Below are positions 52,600-64,000 of a stretch of DNA of 64,000 nucleotides, one piece after another. The notes beneath the pieces were generated by a model. It made no database searches, had not been told where the DNA came from, and saw only the letters and a program-made list of their open reading frames with translations. Location of the stretch: assembly GCA_014773175.1 (NCBI GenBank), contig VXCM01000825.1, positions 220,882 to 284,881 on the forward strand. The letters are read 5' to 3'. Positions within the stretch are counted from its first letter, which is position 1, and every line of letters starts with the position of its first letter. This DNA is from Lucifuga dentata (lineage: Eukaryota > Chordata > Actinopteri > Ophidiiformes > Bythitidae). A program made the position numbers and the translations under genes.

Positions 52600-53660
52600 T
52601 TGTGGTTCTGAAGATTAAGTTTAGAATATAGATTAATATCCAAGTAAAGTAGATACAGTATGTGTAGAGGGATGAAACAAAACCACATGGTGCTTTTGTC
52701 TAAGACAATGAATGACTCCATTATCTACTTTACAAAAACGGTTTAATAAGTGCATGCATGTCTGATACAATCTGTACTATTCCAAAATTTTACTGCTGTA
52801 AACATTTTCATTAACTTGGTTTCTCTGATTACGTGTCTCGTCTGGCATTGAGAAGTTCCAACAAAGACTTAACGAAATAATCAAAAAATGGCTGATACAA
52901 TTAGAGAAAAAAAATTCAGCTCATCTCACTTATATACTCATGATTCCAGCAAGAGAATTTATTCTTAATATAAAATAACCATATTTTTCTGAAAGCCTTT
53001 TTTCCAATCTAGAAAACAAAGGAAGGAAAGCAACAAATACACAGAAATGCTGGTTTCAGCACTTTTGTGGATATTGTCACAACTTAAATCATTCACTAAT
53101 TACAGTATAAAAAGCATTATCGCTCATAATCCAGTTACAAGAAATGGGAACAGGGCTTCTTCATGTCAGTTTCCTCATATTGAGCAGGAATGGGGGGGGG
53201 GGGNGGGGGGGGGGGGTACACTTTGGCAACCTGCGCTATCAAAACACAGTAGGTACAAATAAACTTCTTTTGAAATCTTAATATTTGGCCCTTGTGATGA
53301 AGATGAAATGTACTGTACCCAAGTCATATTGTCGCAAACACAGTTTATGAAGGGAAAAACATTTTTCCTGTGCATGCTGCTGTCAGTCACTGCTGCAAGT
53401 TTTCTCTTTCAAAGTACTGCAGTGGTTGTTTTACTCGGCTGCTGTTGTTGCATAGATCTCTTGTGGCGAATGGGACAAGATGGCAGGTGGGTGGGGATGG
53501 GCGGGACTACAGGCGGAGGGGATGATGGAGAGTGGTGGAGGAAGGGTTGCCATGGTGATGAGGGTAGAGTATGCTAGGTCTCCTCTGTGCTGCACCCTGG
53601 TGGAGGAGACTTGATGGGAGGATGGAGGATGGGAGGAGGAGGAGGAGGAGGAGGGCAGTA
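52600..53660 (-). other. rasa1: rasa1 3' UTR and ccnh-rasa1 tail-to-tail spacer
   Basis: The stop codons of the two convergent genes are 1.27 kb apart. On the minus strand an AATAAA (plus-strand TTTATT at 52958-52963) suggests a rasa1 3' UTR of about 0.7 kb. The region has a G-run with an N at 53204 and a (GGA)n run at about 53632-53652. No other gene seen. Confidence 0.55.
52958..52963 (-). terminator. rasa1: Candidate rasa1 poly(A) signal
   Basis: TTTATT on the plus strand reads AATAAA on the rasa1 strand, about 700 bases after its stop codon and beyond the predicted end of ccnh. Other weaker signals exist. Confidence 0.4.
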
Positions 53661-56219
53661 CTACCTGTTGCTATTGGACATGGCATACTGAGCCTGCTTC
53701 TGCTGCAGGAGCTCCGTAATGGCCAGCAGCTTTTTCAACACATGCTACAGAGACAGAAAGAGAAAGAAGAGCACGAAGAGGAGAAACATGAGTCAGATTA
53801 ATCTAATGAAACAGGGAAAATTCTCCAGTGCGTGCCCGGCTGTGATATCATCAATCACTGACCTGCTGCGCTCCCCTCTCATTGCTCAGCGTCCGGAGCT
53901 CATCTGAGTGTGTGGCACAGACCTCATGTAGTGCAGCCAGGTCCCGGGACAGGTCCGTCCTAAAGTGCTCTGTGTTTTCAGGGAGGTCGGGAACATTCTA
54001 GAAACAGAGTTTAGGAATTCTTTGAGCTTGTATACAAAGCGAGCGCTCGTGGTCTGGATGGCAGAATAAGAGACTGCCTGTAAGTAGATCAAAATTCAGA
54101 GATGGTGACTCACCCCCAACTCATCCAGAAACATGATCATCCTATGTTTGTTGTTTTTGATGAAAGGGTTCACGCCCTCCATGTAGGGCTCCTGTTTGAG
54201 GAAGAAGAAAGACGTTCGTCAAGGCTACCATAACTTTCAGCTCACATAAACAATGCACATTTCTGAGATTTCATTGTTACACATAGGTCATCCACACCTT
54301 GGCACCAAACTCTACCAGGTTGGCCAGGTTCTGGACAGACTTGGCCACGAGTGTGAGGGTCCTGCCTGCCGTTGAAGATGGAGGATCTGCAAGAAGAGAT
54401 TGAAATGCACAACTTACTTGTAACTCACGTCACAGTGTAAACAGAGAAACTGTGAGTGTGTGTGTGTGTGTGTATATTCTCCCCACCAGCAATGATGTTG
54501 AACATTCTGGGGTTGAGGATGGCAGGACAGATCAGTCTTAGAAAGACAAAGCCACTGTAAGAACAACAGATGAGGGATGTTAGACTGCAGAACAAACAGT
54601 ACATCACGTGCTATATGTATATATACTGTATTACTAATGATGATAGTAAATACAAGTAGATATAGACAAGACAGACATGGTTTTTTGGAGTTGTTTTTTT
54701 TTTTTTTTTTTTNTTTTTTTTTTTTTTTTTTACTCTTTCTAGCGAGGCTGGCCTGAAATATAGAGAAAATGTAGAGCACCATGGTGAAGTAAGAATCAGG
54801 TAGCTGTTGGAGGTGATTTAGTCTCCAAGACACACTAGGGGCTTTGTCTACCTTCTGCCTTCGGTGTTTCACTTTATCTACATGCACCCTCTGAAACAGC
54901 ACTGCATGCACACGCACACATACACATACACACACGTACACTAAGTGACATCAAGCCACAGGTTAAAAAGTAAAAGCAAGAGAACCCTGATTTGGTTGTG
55001 TTAGATGAACAGTAACAAATATATGAAGCATAAAATAAATCCCAGAGAACTTTTAGTATCCCACGTTTGTCAGGTTTAGGTTTGCGAGCTTCTCACATCA
55101 AGCCAAAGTTCTGTTAGCCTTGATTTGTTAAGGAATTGCTGAATGATTCGCAGTTATGCTTATTTATAGGCTGTGCTTCATTGGGTTTAGGTGACTGTGA
55201 CAAGCACTATGACTGGCAGCACGTGTGTGTGCATGTGTGTGTATCTGTGAGTAAATAAAAGACACAGTGTTAGAGTAAATTTGATTGCTAACAGAAGATA
55301 TGCCTGTTTACCTGACAACTCTGGTCCGCATGGTTGTGTTTGTGGGCCATTTTTGCTGCACAGACTTCTGCAGACAGCCGTAGATGAACCTCAATGTCCT
55401 GTAGAGGTCATCAGAGCGAGACAACAGGCTATTTTCAGGCAATTTTACACATTTCTCATTTCTTCACCTCAGCAGCATTTATCTCATGATTATCTATTCT
55501 CATGATTTGAACACTTTTCAAATCATCTACCAAAAAAGACAAATGAGCTTGTGCTTACGATGGTAGGATTTCAGCAGCCATAAAGATCTTCTCCACCAAC
55601 TCAGACAGGATGTTGAGGAGATGAGCCAGGTTCAAGTTCACGTCCTCATTCTTTTCCAGTTTGGAAGGGTTCAACTTAAAACAGGGACAGAGAGAAAGAC
55701 AGAGCGGGTGAAAACAGGCTAATGATGATGAATCAATCAACCATAAAAATAGAAAAAAAATGTATAGAACATTGCTGTGTGTGAGAGAGGGGAACCCTTG
55801 CAGGTCTTTACCTCGCACGACTGTTTGCTCTCCATGATCTTGAGGATGGTGTCTTTAAGAGCGTGGTGTACAAAGGGCGTGGCTGTGGCCTTCATGTACT
55901 GCTCCATCAGCGTGCTGGCCAGTGTGGTTGCTCTAAACAATGTTGTTGCCTCATCTGGATGCAGATGCAGAGTAGTTCATGCCGGTGTAGGAAAACATTA
56001 TATACCTGTTTATCCCCCACAGACACTCCACACTTTTGCTTATTTTGTGCAATTCTTACCTTCCATGTTAATCTCTCTGTCATTAAGCGTCCTGAGTAGG
56101 GGGGCTTCGACCTTCTCATGTCTGAAGATCCGCAGCAGGCGGCCTGCCAGAAGGGTGCGGTCCTGACCACACACATGGGCCAAAGCGTAGATCACATGGA
56201 ACTCCTTCTGCAGGATCAT
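53661..56219 (-). other. rasa1: rasa1 exons encoding the RasGAP domain and C terminus
   Basis: Nine exons cover the catalytic domain. The arginine finger, matching human Arg789, is the AGA codon at 55934-55932. The stabilising FLR motif is in exon 54554-54487. The exon at 56219-56060 has Arg at three positions that are hydrophobic or Cys in my recollection of human (LAGRLL, IFRHEK, LLRTLN). The chain ends in a leucine/glutamine-rich helix (KKLLAITELLQQKQAQY). Confidence 0.92.
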
Positions 56220-59200
56220 CTGGGGAGGACACATACCAATGACAGCCTCGTTGTTAGCTTGTTAATAGACATTAACAAGCTAGAGCGTTAGACTGTTAAT
56301 AGACATATCAAAACCACGTTTCAGTGCTCTCAGTGGATCAGACCTCTTTGAATTCATTGTACTCTTCTTCAGGCATGATCTTCTCCATGGAATACCGAGC
56401 ACGCACACGTAAGGAGCCCGGCTCGATGCCCTTCAGAGGCACGTGTGAGCTTAGAGGGAACCACTCATCAATCATTTGGCCCTTCTGCAGACGGTTCAGT
56501 TGGCACCTCATGAACACTGAGGGGTGGAAGTATGGAGGGAGGGAGTAAGTGGATGAGGGAGAGATTTGTTGTGAGGAGAGAGAAAGGTGAGTGCACCCAT
56601 GGGAAATGTAAAGAGCCATTTATGAGATGATTTAAAGTGATTAGAATTGTTCTTTTAATACTTACGGATATCACTTTCTTTGCTCTTTTTTGTTTTGTTG
56701 CTGAGGCTGATTTCAAATCTGTTGATTTCACTCGACAAGTCACTGAAACAACAGATACATAAATCTGTATTTCCAGACAAGTATGGAAAACAGCATATTC
56801 AATGCAAGACAGACTGGATTATCAATGAAAAGATGGGTGGGAGGAGGGAAATAAAACAGAGGGGGGGGGAAAATGGAGAGCGGAAGAAACAGAGAGGGGA
56901 CGATCCGATCTCTGACAAACTCACTCAAAGACAAACTCCTCGGTGAAAACAGGGTTCTGCCCCTCCCTAGGGTGTGTCTTCGCTACCTGGACGCTGTTCA
57001 GATAGATGTTACAATAGGGGTTTGTGAAGTATTTCACTGGCAGTTTGTGGGCTTCCTCCACATACAGCACCAGGCTGCTCACCTGAGAGAAAACGAAAAC
57101 TAAGTGCTGTTGTTGCTGTTAAGAGGGTTTGGGACATGTAACTCTCACTCTCACTCTCTCTCACACACACGCACGCACACGCACACACACACACAGATGG
57201 ACTGCAGCAATCAGTCCACACTAAAAACATATATTGAGCAATTCTTCCATTTGTCAGTTCATTCAATATTCAAGTCTTCTTTAACTTCATCCTTTCATTA
57301 ATATGTTTATAATAAATAATAATAATAAATTGTAATAAGCAGAGTCACTTTCCTGACATTGGCACCACAGACCTGCTCAATGTGTCAAGCCAGCCAGAAA
57401 GAAAAAACTTTCAGCCAGTCAAAATTTACGATGGTAAAACTCAGAGTATTTATTGAGACTTGTTTATTTATTTATTTATTTTAAATGCTTGCATGTAGCT
57501 GTTACAGACATTGAACCTAACACAAGCAAACATCACAGTGTCACAGTTCTTAAGCTTATAAATGCTTAATTTTAGACAATTCTGGATTTTAACTTTCACA
57601 TTTACAATTGCAGATCTTGAAGCTGATTGATGAATATTTTTTTCTTTTTTTACATGCCGATTTGTCATCTGCTTTAGTTATTCTATATGAACACAAAATG
57701 GTTGATGGTGATGGTACCTGTCTAAGCCTCTTGTTGGAGGTGGGCTGAGTGGGTTTCCTTAAGTTACTGCAGAATGTTTGGAGACATTTCATCCAGTCCT
57801 GTAAAAAAAGAAAGCATGGTGACAAAAAAAAGTTAATTCGAAGTTATTACACTGTCAGCCAGTGACAAACGGGCATATAGAGCCCCTCCTATTACCTGTG
57901 CCTGCTCTGGAGCTTCTCCCGCAAAGTAGAATATGTACTGTTCCTCACTAAAGTGCTGCACAACAATCTGGAAACAGTTTGGCCTGAAGAAAGAAAATAA
58001 AGAAGATTGTATATTATTTTACACTGGATGATATTTCATTAAAAGATATTCTTAAATGTGGTCTCTGGGTAACTGAGCATTCAGAGATGTGTGACAGAAT
58101 ATTTTTGCACCTCACCTGCCAAACAGACTGTCATGCACATCATATACAGAACACACACTGAGGTCGATCAGCCCTTTGGGTTTGGTGGCTCTCTTTTCAC
58201 TCTCAAAGTAGATTAGCTGGGCATCGTTACCCTCCAGGATAAAGTAAAGGTTCTTCCATCGTTTGCCTTTGCCTGAAGTAGGAGGAAACAGAAAAGTTAA
58301 TTATGATGGTTGGTCCAAAAACAGGACACAAGTAAAAGTATTCATGATATTTCATAGGACTACTGAAAGTTTCTAACCTTTGTTGAACAGGAGGTAGCCT
58401 TTCTTGACAATGTTTTTGTAGAAAGCGTCTTTTGTTTTCCGTCTGATAGTGTTATAAATTTCTCTCCCATCCACTATGTCACTGAGGACTTGTTCCTGGT
58501 GCTGAAGTAAAAGTGAAAATATCTTAGACATTTATGCAACCAAAAAGGCAAAGTCAATTCCATTCTCAAAGGGCAGCTCTGAGAATAGAATCAACTTTTT
58601 TATTCAAATGCCAGTAGATAAATGATCTAGATTAGGAAGAATGGAAAAAGGAAAACATTTTTATGTAATATATATTTTTTAGTTAATTTGGTATAGAACA
58701 TTTGTTTCAGCTTTCCTCCTTGTCAAAACTGGAAAGAGTTGATGTCTATATTTGGACTCTTTGTATCAGTAACGTGATGATGACAAACCAAGAAGCTTCC
58801 ATTTTTATCTACCTGATTCATTTGTGATTAAATCTGAACCAAACACAAAGTCAAATTCAGTGTGTGGCCTCAAACTGACTCAAGAACGCAAGTGTGGACT
58901 TGTACCTACCTGCACCGAAACTGGTTCTTTCAGGTTGTAGCCCTCAACAATCTGTTCTTTCTTGTAATGGTCGATAATGTCATCAACACTGCCACAGACA
59001 GAGTGTGCAAAGATGAAGCAGTTATCACATCAGTGCTAAAACAATTAATCAATTTGTCAATCAACAGACAATTAATTATAACCAATTAAAACAAATATTC
59101 ATATCAGTCATTTAACAACAAAAAACAACAAACATTAAGAAATTAGATAAGATAGATTGCTTTGTTTCATATTAGTATTAAATGTGTGAGGGTTTTTTTA

Positions 59201-62200
59201 TTTGTTTGTTTTTGGCTGATGATCAGATTGATCTTGACATAAAACTTTACACTTTTTTAATGATATGATAGATATTTATCATTCAGATAAAACTCTAAGT
59301 TATGTATCAAAAAACAACAGATAAATCCATTTTTAGTGAAAATAATTGTAAGTTGCAGCCCTAAAATGCATCACATGGTGTGCAGCAACACACATTTATT
59401 TCTTTTTTTCTAATCAATGGAGAGATATGCTAATGTCACCCGACATGCAGCCACACATACCTGTTATAGTACCTCCCACCCATCATGTACTGATTGTTGG
59501 GTGTGGGAGAAATCTTAAACCTTTGGATGTTTTCATTGGTGCGAAAAAAGAGGGAGTAATCTCCAGGTGTGTTGTCTGATGGCCGAACTAGAAAACTGCA
59601 CACCTGGCCAACTATGAACAAGAGAAAGAGAGTGGGAGAAACAGAGAGAGACAAAGACAGAAAATGAAAGGCTTTAGTGTGCGCTCAGCTGTATAATATG
59701 ATAAATGATTTTTGAGGCTCTCAACATAACCCATGATTCTGACAAAAAGTGTGTAATAACATCACCAGTGATTAATACCTTTGGCCTAATAAAAGAGAAA
59801 GAAGAATAGTACCTGTCATGAGCAGGTTATAGGCCTCTTGTTTGCTGATCTTTCCATGATACCAGCTGGAAATCCAAAAAGACCAACAGAAGAGACAGAC
59901 GGACAGCAGAATCAGCTCAATCAACAAAATGCAGATGCTGCCTGCTGCAACACTACAGCATCACTCTCAACACAGAAATATTTCATAAGCAACATATCTA
60001 TTGGGGATATTCATCAAAGCAGTGCTGCCAAAATCAGTGTCTGCCAACATATCAAGCATTGCTCAAATTCAATGTTATTTTTAAAGGCACTAAATGGACT
60101 TAAATGTAAAATATAAAAGGGTTAAAAGTTGAATTCAATCTCCTCACACAGGCCCATGGGCATATGGCATAATAATGATGTTCTTTGACTTAGAGTCTCT
60201 GAGTCAGACTTGATGATTTGCCAAAGCTGAAGGACAGAATATGTCAGAAACAATAATGACTCATATGTATGTACATACACGTACACACACACACAGTGCT
60301 ATTACACTTTTCTTTTTGCTAAAGCAGATAAACAATGATTTGGTTGGGTACATGCACGCAACTGAGGAGACTGAACCTACAGGGGCATAATGATCCTGGA
60401 ATATTAGATTGTCAAAAATATAAGCTTCCATAAAACTGAGTAGCAAGTCACTTCCAGAGAGAATTGCAAGTAATGAAAAAATTATGTCAGAGATATCCAG
60501 TTGTGAAGTTTATCCTCAGATCAGATATTAGACATTAAGAAAAATAAATCAAGTGCATAAAACTTACACTTTGCCTTCGTGTGGATCCTCCTCTCGCCCC
60601 TTAAAAAAAGCAGAAACAGAAATCTGTCAAGTAATCAAGTTCAATGGATCAAGTGGCTGCAGTCAAAATGATACAAGACTGAATACAACTATTCGCTAAG
60701 AGGCCACCTTATTAGTGAACCTGTACAATCTATGTGAACCTTATAATGTTTAAATGAAGATTCTCAGTCATTCAGGCAAATGATTAAAAAAAACTTGAAT
60801 TAGGTTGACTTGACTGAGTTTTTCCATACAATATACTTATAATGTTTAATTTTTGTTGAAAGTGACAAAGATGTTGTCATGGAGACTAATTTTCTAATAT
60901 TTGGCCTAGGTTTTAAAAATGTGTGGAATAAATTATTAGAAGTACACTTCAATATAATGCAGTACAAAACACATTACCATACAAGAAATAAACATGATTT
61001 TGTGAAGTTTGTGCTGTTATATTAAGTTATAGTGAATTAACTTAATAAACTGGAAACTGAGTGTATATTCATATATATTATATTACAACCCCGTCCTCTT
61101 GCTAAGGCTGGTTAGTTTAGTTCACAATCGGATTTGGCTGTGTACAGACACCACAATTTTTTTTTTCCTGAATTTTAGAACAAAATTTAAATGTTTTGAT
61201 GCACATCTTAGCAAGTCACTGCAAAATATTTAGATATTTTCCTTCTTGTTCAGTACTCACCACCTCTTCCACCAGATCTTCCACAATGAGGCCCTGCTCC
61301 TCCGTCCGAACATTGCTTACCCACATCCAGCCATCATCCAGTTCATTGTGAACAATAAACATGTCCCCTTTCAGGAAGCTGGAGACAAATTGTTTAGAGT
61401 TAAAATAAGCATTAAGAAAAAATAGTAATGCTACACAACATTATCTAGATGTCTAACTATGACTCTATTTTTTCTTCTTTCACTTTACTTAATCTTTTTC
61501 TGTTACGGTTTCACATTAATAACTCCTTCTAAATTTCTGTATTATTGTTGCTTGTATATCTTCTTGTAAAATACTTTGTAAACCCTGTGTTATACATAGG
61601 TAACTATCATATCACCATGTCTCTATCACACTTTTATTGTCCTTCAAATATTGCAACAGTGTATGATAATCTTTCCCATGCTATGAAGGATATTTCATAT
61701 CTGTAGATGGTTTAGGTGTAGTAGCAAAGGATCACCAGAAGGTGTCTCCTTTGACACAGAATATTGGAGGCAAATGTTGCATGCATGTGGATCTCTATAA
61801 TGTTAAGTCTGAGGCTTGCTGGTAGACATGGGGTCATATTTCAGGGTGAGGTTAATTTCAGACAGATGTTTATCAGATTTAGGAAGTCAGGGATAGCTGG
61901 GATCATCACTAAGTGTGCCTACTGAAGCTTAATGACAGGAACAAGACTGCTTTTCATTAGCAAGGCAGATGATGTGCTTTCCAGGCTGCTGTGAAGGCAA
62001 AAGCAGACTTGTAACATGCCAAGAACTAGAAGGTTGCTCTTTGGGAGCAGCAGTCAGTATATTTCTAAATCATTGGTGTGTGTCTGTAGCTCTGATTTTT
62101 TTGAATCACATTTATTATGCTACTTTCAAGTAGTGACTGACTAGATATGGAAATGTCATGCTACAAGTTGAAGACAAGAAATATCTTTTGCATTAACATG

Positions 62201-63427
62201 CACAGGGACTCACCTGATCTCATCAGTTTCTGGCACTTTGGTGTATGGAAGTATGGCCCTGACTCTCCTCCTGTCCTCTACAGGCTGTAGAAACATGTAG
62301 ACAAAGGATAATAATCTCATCCTGACTCCTGGCCTTCCAAAAGCACATCCATGATTTAGAAAAAACAAAAAACACAATTGTTCCAAAGAAATCAAGTATT
62401 CTATTCAATTCCTCAGGGAGATACCATGTGTGGGTTAAAAAAAAAAAAATAAAAATAAAAATTAGCATTTACTTGAACTCTGCCTTANCATGTGTGGGTT
62501 AAAAAAAAAAAATAAAAATAAAAATTAGCATTTACTTGAACTCTGCCTTAAACACTTCAAAATACTATTTGAAGGCAAAAGCTCAGGGAAAAGACCTGGG
62601 GGAAAATAACCTCATTTACGCTGAAAAAGCACCTCAATAAAGGAATCATGGTAACCTTTGATTTACCATCTTTAGGCCTTCAGACATTTCAGCAGGTCAA
62701 CATGAAGTTTAACTGAAGTATTTCATGACATTAAAACAAAATTATGTCCATCCATAATAATGGAGATGCCTCAGCACAATCTGACTTCTAGACAGTATTT
62801 CCACACTTTTACTGTTGAATGGAATAGCTTTTTCATGCATGTAGCATGCTTTCAGATATTTTCAAGTACGTTTTTCCCAAACCTATAATTCTTTCCAATT
62901 CAATTCTAAACAGCACAAGACAGTGCTAACATAGTCCATTAGACATTTAGCGAAGTTGTATCAAAATTCTAATATCAGGCTACAAACTTTAATTTTTCAG
63001 AGAAGAAAACCAACAGCTAACAGTCTATGGTTAAAGTTATGACACGTCATCTGTCACAACTCAGTCAAGCACCACCTACTACAGTCTATAAAATTAAACA
63101 GAAGGAGAAAGCTTTAATCATAACGTTTTAGGGGAAAAAATTTTCAAAAACAACTGAGATGAGGGAAAAACATTAAATTTCTATTAACATTAAGGTAAAA
63201 TAGTAGAGGAATGCAGCAAAAATTCCAGTCATGCAGCCACTGTTGTTAAAAACCTCAGTTTATAGAGTTTTGACCAGAGAATCAATCTCACCTCTGGGGG
63301 CGCCACTGGTGATAGCAGCTTTTCTCCTTTTAGCAGACAAGACACATAACTGTAGTAACCAATCAGGTCAGAGAGAGAAGAGAACCGCCGTCCACCAATG
63401 TAATAGTCTCCACACATGGCAATTATC
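53661..63427 (-). CDS. rasa1: RAS p21 protein activator 1 (p120 RasGAP), partial; 23 exons, 5' end outside window
   Basis: RASA1 accelerates GTP hydrolysis by Ras and is recruited by its SH2/SH3 domains to phosphotyrosine receptors and p190RhoGAP. Reading down from 63427, 23 exons join in frame: 63427-63292, 62284-62214, 61378-61261, 60599-60568, 59865-59813, 59611-59461, 58988-58910, 58501-58378, 58272-58116, 57983-57896, 57798-57718, 57082-56925, 56742-56666, 56516-56344, 56219-56060, 55954-55812, 55674-55559, 55398-55312, 54554-54487, 54386-54298, 54191-54114, 53997-53863 and 53744-53661 (TAG). They give 818 residues, close to the matching part of human RASA1 (1047 total). Domain order is second half of SH2-1, SH3, SH2-2, PH, C2, RasGAP. 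The GAP arginine finger (TLFRATTL) and the FVFLRLICPAILNP motif are intact, so the enzyme should be active. The exons for the N terminus and the FLIRES half of the first SH2 lie beyond 64000. Teleosts often keep two rasa1 copies; which paralog this is cannot be decided here. Confidence 0.97.
54695..54731. repeat. Poly-T tract with N at 54713 in a rasa1 intron
   Basis: A T homopolymer with an unresolved base, equivalent to poly-A on the rasa1 strand. No coding impact. Confidence 0.85.
56344..57082 (-). other. rasa1: rasa1 exons encoding the C2 domain
   Basis: Exons 57082-56925, 56742-56666 and 56516-56344 encode SSLVLYVEEAHKLP, then NPYCNIYLNSVQVAKT, and LKGIEPGSLRVRARYSMEKI, the C2 fold that binds membrane lipid or annexin A6. 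The donor after FKE is GTCTGA, a weak match to consensus, yet the next exon resumes exactly where expected. Confidence 0.88.
57140..57200. repeat. (CT)n-(CA)n repeat in a rasa1 intron
   Basis: CTCT/CACT-rich run followed by CA repeats. Intronic. Confidence 0.85.
57718..58501 (-). other. rasa1: rasa1 exons encoding the linker and PH domain
   Basis: Exons 58501-58378, 58272-58116, 57983-57896 and 57798-57718. The PH fold runs from KKGYLLFNKGKGKRWKNLYF to the C-terminal helix DWMKCLQTFC. The linker holds the caspase-type site DIVD-G followed by the tyrosine of EIYNTIRR (human Tyr460 region). Confidence 0.9.
58910..60599 (-). other. rasa1: rasa1 exons encoding the second SH2 domain
   Basis: A 32-base micro-exon (60599-60568, GREEDPHEGK) leads into exons 59865-59813, 59611-59461 and 58988-58910. 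The domain has WYHGKISKQEAYNLL, the phosphotyrosine-binding CSFLVRPSDN and GRYYNSVDDIIDHYKKEQIV, so binding residues appear intact. Confidence 0.92.
61261..62284 (-). other. rasa1: rasa1 exons encoding the SH3 domain
   Basis: Exons 62284-62214 and 61378-61261 encode RRRVRAILPYTKVPETDEI, then FLKGDMFIVHNELDDGWMWV and GLIVEDLVEEV. This is a typical SH3 with the ALYDY-like motif replaced by AILPYTK, as in the family. Confidence 0.92.
62425..62550. repeat. 62/63-bp near-exact duplication around an N at 62488, rasa1 intron
   Basis: CATGTGTGGGTTAAAA... to CTCTGCCTTA occurs on both sides of one N, differing by one A in the homopolymer. This is an unmerged contig overlap inside an intron. Confidence 0.85.
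63292..63427 (-). other. rasa1: rasa1 exon encoding the C-terminal half of SH2-1
   Basis: Encodes IIAMCGDYYIGGRRFSSLSD and YVSCLLKGEKLLSPVAPPE, the second half of the first SH2 domain. The first base completes a split Arg codon. The preceding exon is not found between here and 64000. Confidence 0.93.
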
Positions 63428-64000
63428 CTATTGAGAAGATACATGACAATGATGAAAGAAAGGGTAACAGCTGCACAATGAAGGCAAGACACAAGAAGTT
63501 TCACTCTTGTGTATTTCATGTTAAAAGGAACTGTACTGCTTCAACATTGTCTCTCTTTACTGCAGATAAAGAACAGCTAATATTAAACAGTGTACAGACA
63601 ACACAAGATGGAGCAGCTGTCCTACAATGAAGAGCCTCCCTATATATCAGTTAATATCCACATTTATTTACAGACAGCAGCAAAAACAGATAGAGGCTGC
63701 CCAGATAAAAGAAACTGCAACGCCTGAGGGAGTTCAGATAAAAACCTGAGAAATTGCTACAGTGAACAATGACAATAGCATGATAAAACCACTCTGTGCA
63801 ATCTCCCAGTGGGGCGCCGATAATTCCAGCTCTCTTCTCTTCTCTTCGGCTGAGTGTGTCTTTATTGAAGATTTCTTTTGCTCACGTGGTGTTGCTCATT
63901 TCCTTACTTCCAAAACACGTGGTTAACATATCACGGTGTAGCTGCCATGCCGTTAATTTCATGATCACCATTCCCATACAGGGGTGCTCCAAGCTCCCAG
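63428..64000 (-). other. rasa1: rasa1 intron, window edge
   Basis: No exon-like sequence for the N-terminal half of SH2-1 is visible. Two CACGTG E-boxes lie at about 63893 and 63917. The window ends within the gene. Confidence 0.7.

Overview
This window is a piece of a ray-finned (teleost-type) fish nuclear genome. The evidence is spliced vertebrate genes with GT/AG introns, mostly a few hundred bases to about 2 kb long, many long CA/GA/CT microsatellites, and AT-rich intergenic DNA. Three protein-coding genes can be read exon by exon, in the order tmem161b (+), ccnh (+), rasa1 (-). From what I recall of the human map, this is the same order and relative orientation as TMEM161B-CCNH-RASA1 on human 5q14, but far more compact. 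The fish species cannot be named from the sequence.

Layout. Bases 1-2674 hold the last four coding exons of tmem161b, a multi-pass membrane protein, followed by a long 3' UTR. From about 5.1 to 46.0 kb there is a gene-poor interval. It carries microsatellites, a few hairpin-forming inverted repeats, a tRNA-like remnant, and several unique, more GC-rich blocks that look like conserved non-coding enhancers (RFX X-box, DR1 nuclear-receptor and POU/homeodomain motifs). It also has two possible orphan exons. A (TCC)n tract at 43.75-44.07 kb contains a 252-base assembly gap. ccnh (cyclin H) is complete at 46287-52391 in nine coding exons (319 residues), with a perfect CRE about 290 bases upstream of its ATG. 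rasa1 (p120 RasGAP) runs leftward from 63427 to 53661 in 23 exons. These encode 818 residues, from the second half of the first SH2 domain to the stop codon. Its 5' exons lie beyond the window. ccnh and rasa1 converge tail to tail, with 1.27 kb between stop codons.

Function. The genes are not an operon and their products work in different places. Cyclin H activates CDK7 in the CDK-activating kinase/TFIIH in the nucleus. RASA1 switches off Ras at the membrane downstream of receptor tyrosine kinases. TMEM161B is a membrane protein linked in mammals to heart rhythm and cortical/ciliary development. What probably holds the block together is long-range regulatory DNA in the interval between tmem161b and ccnh.

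I found no prokaryotic defence system, CRISPR array, intact transposon or viral gene. The most worthwhile observations are candidate enhancers and hairpins, two possible unannotated exons, small functional-site changes in cyclin H and RASA1, and single-N joins flanked by duplicated sequence that are assembly artefacts. Comparisons with human proteins rest on memory, not on a search.
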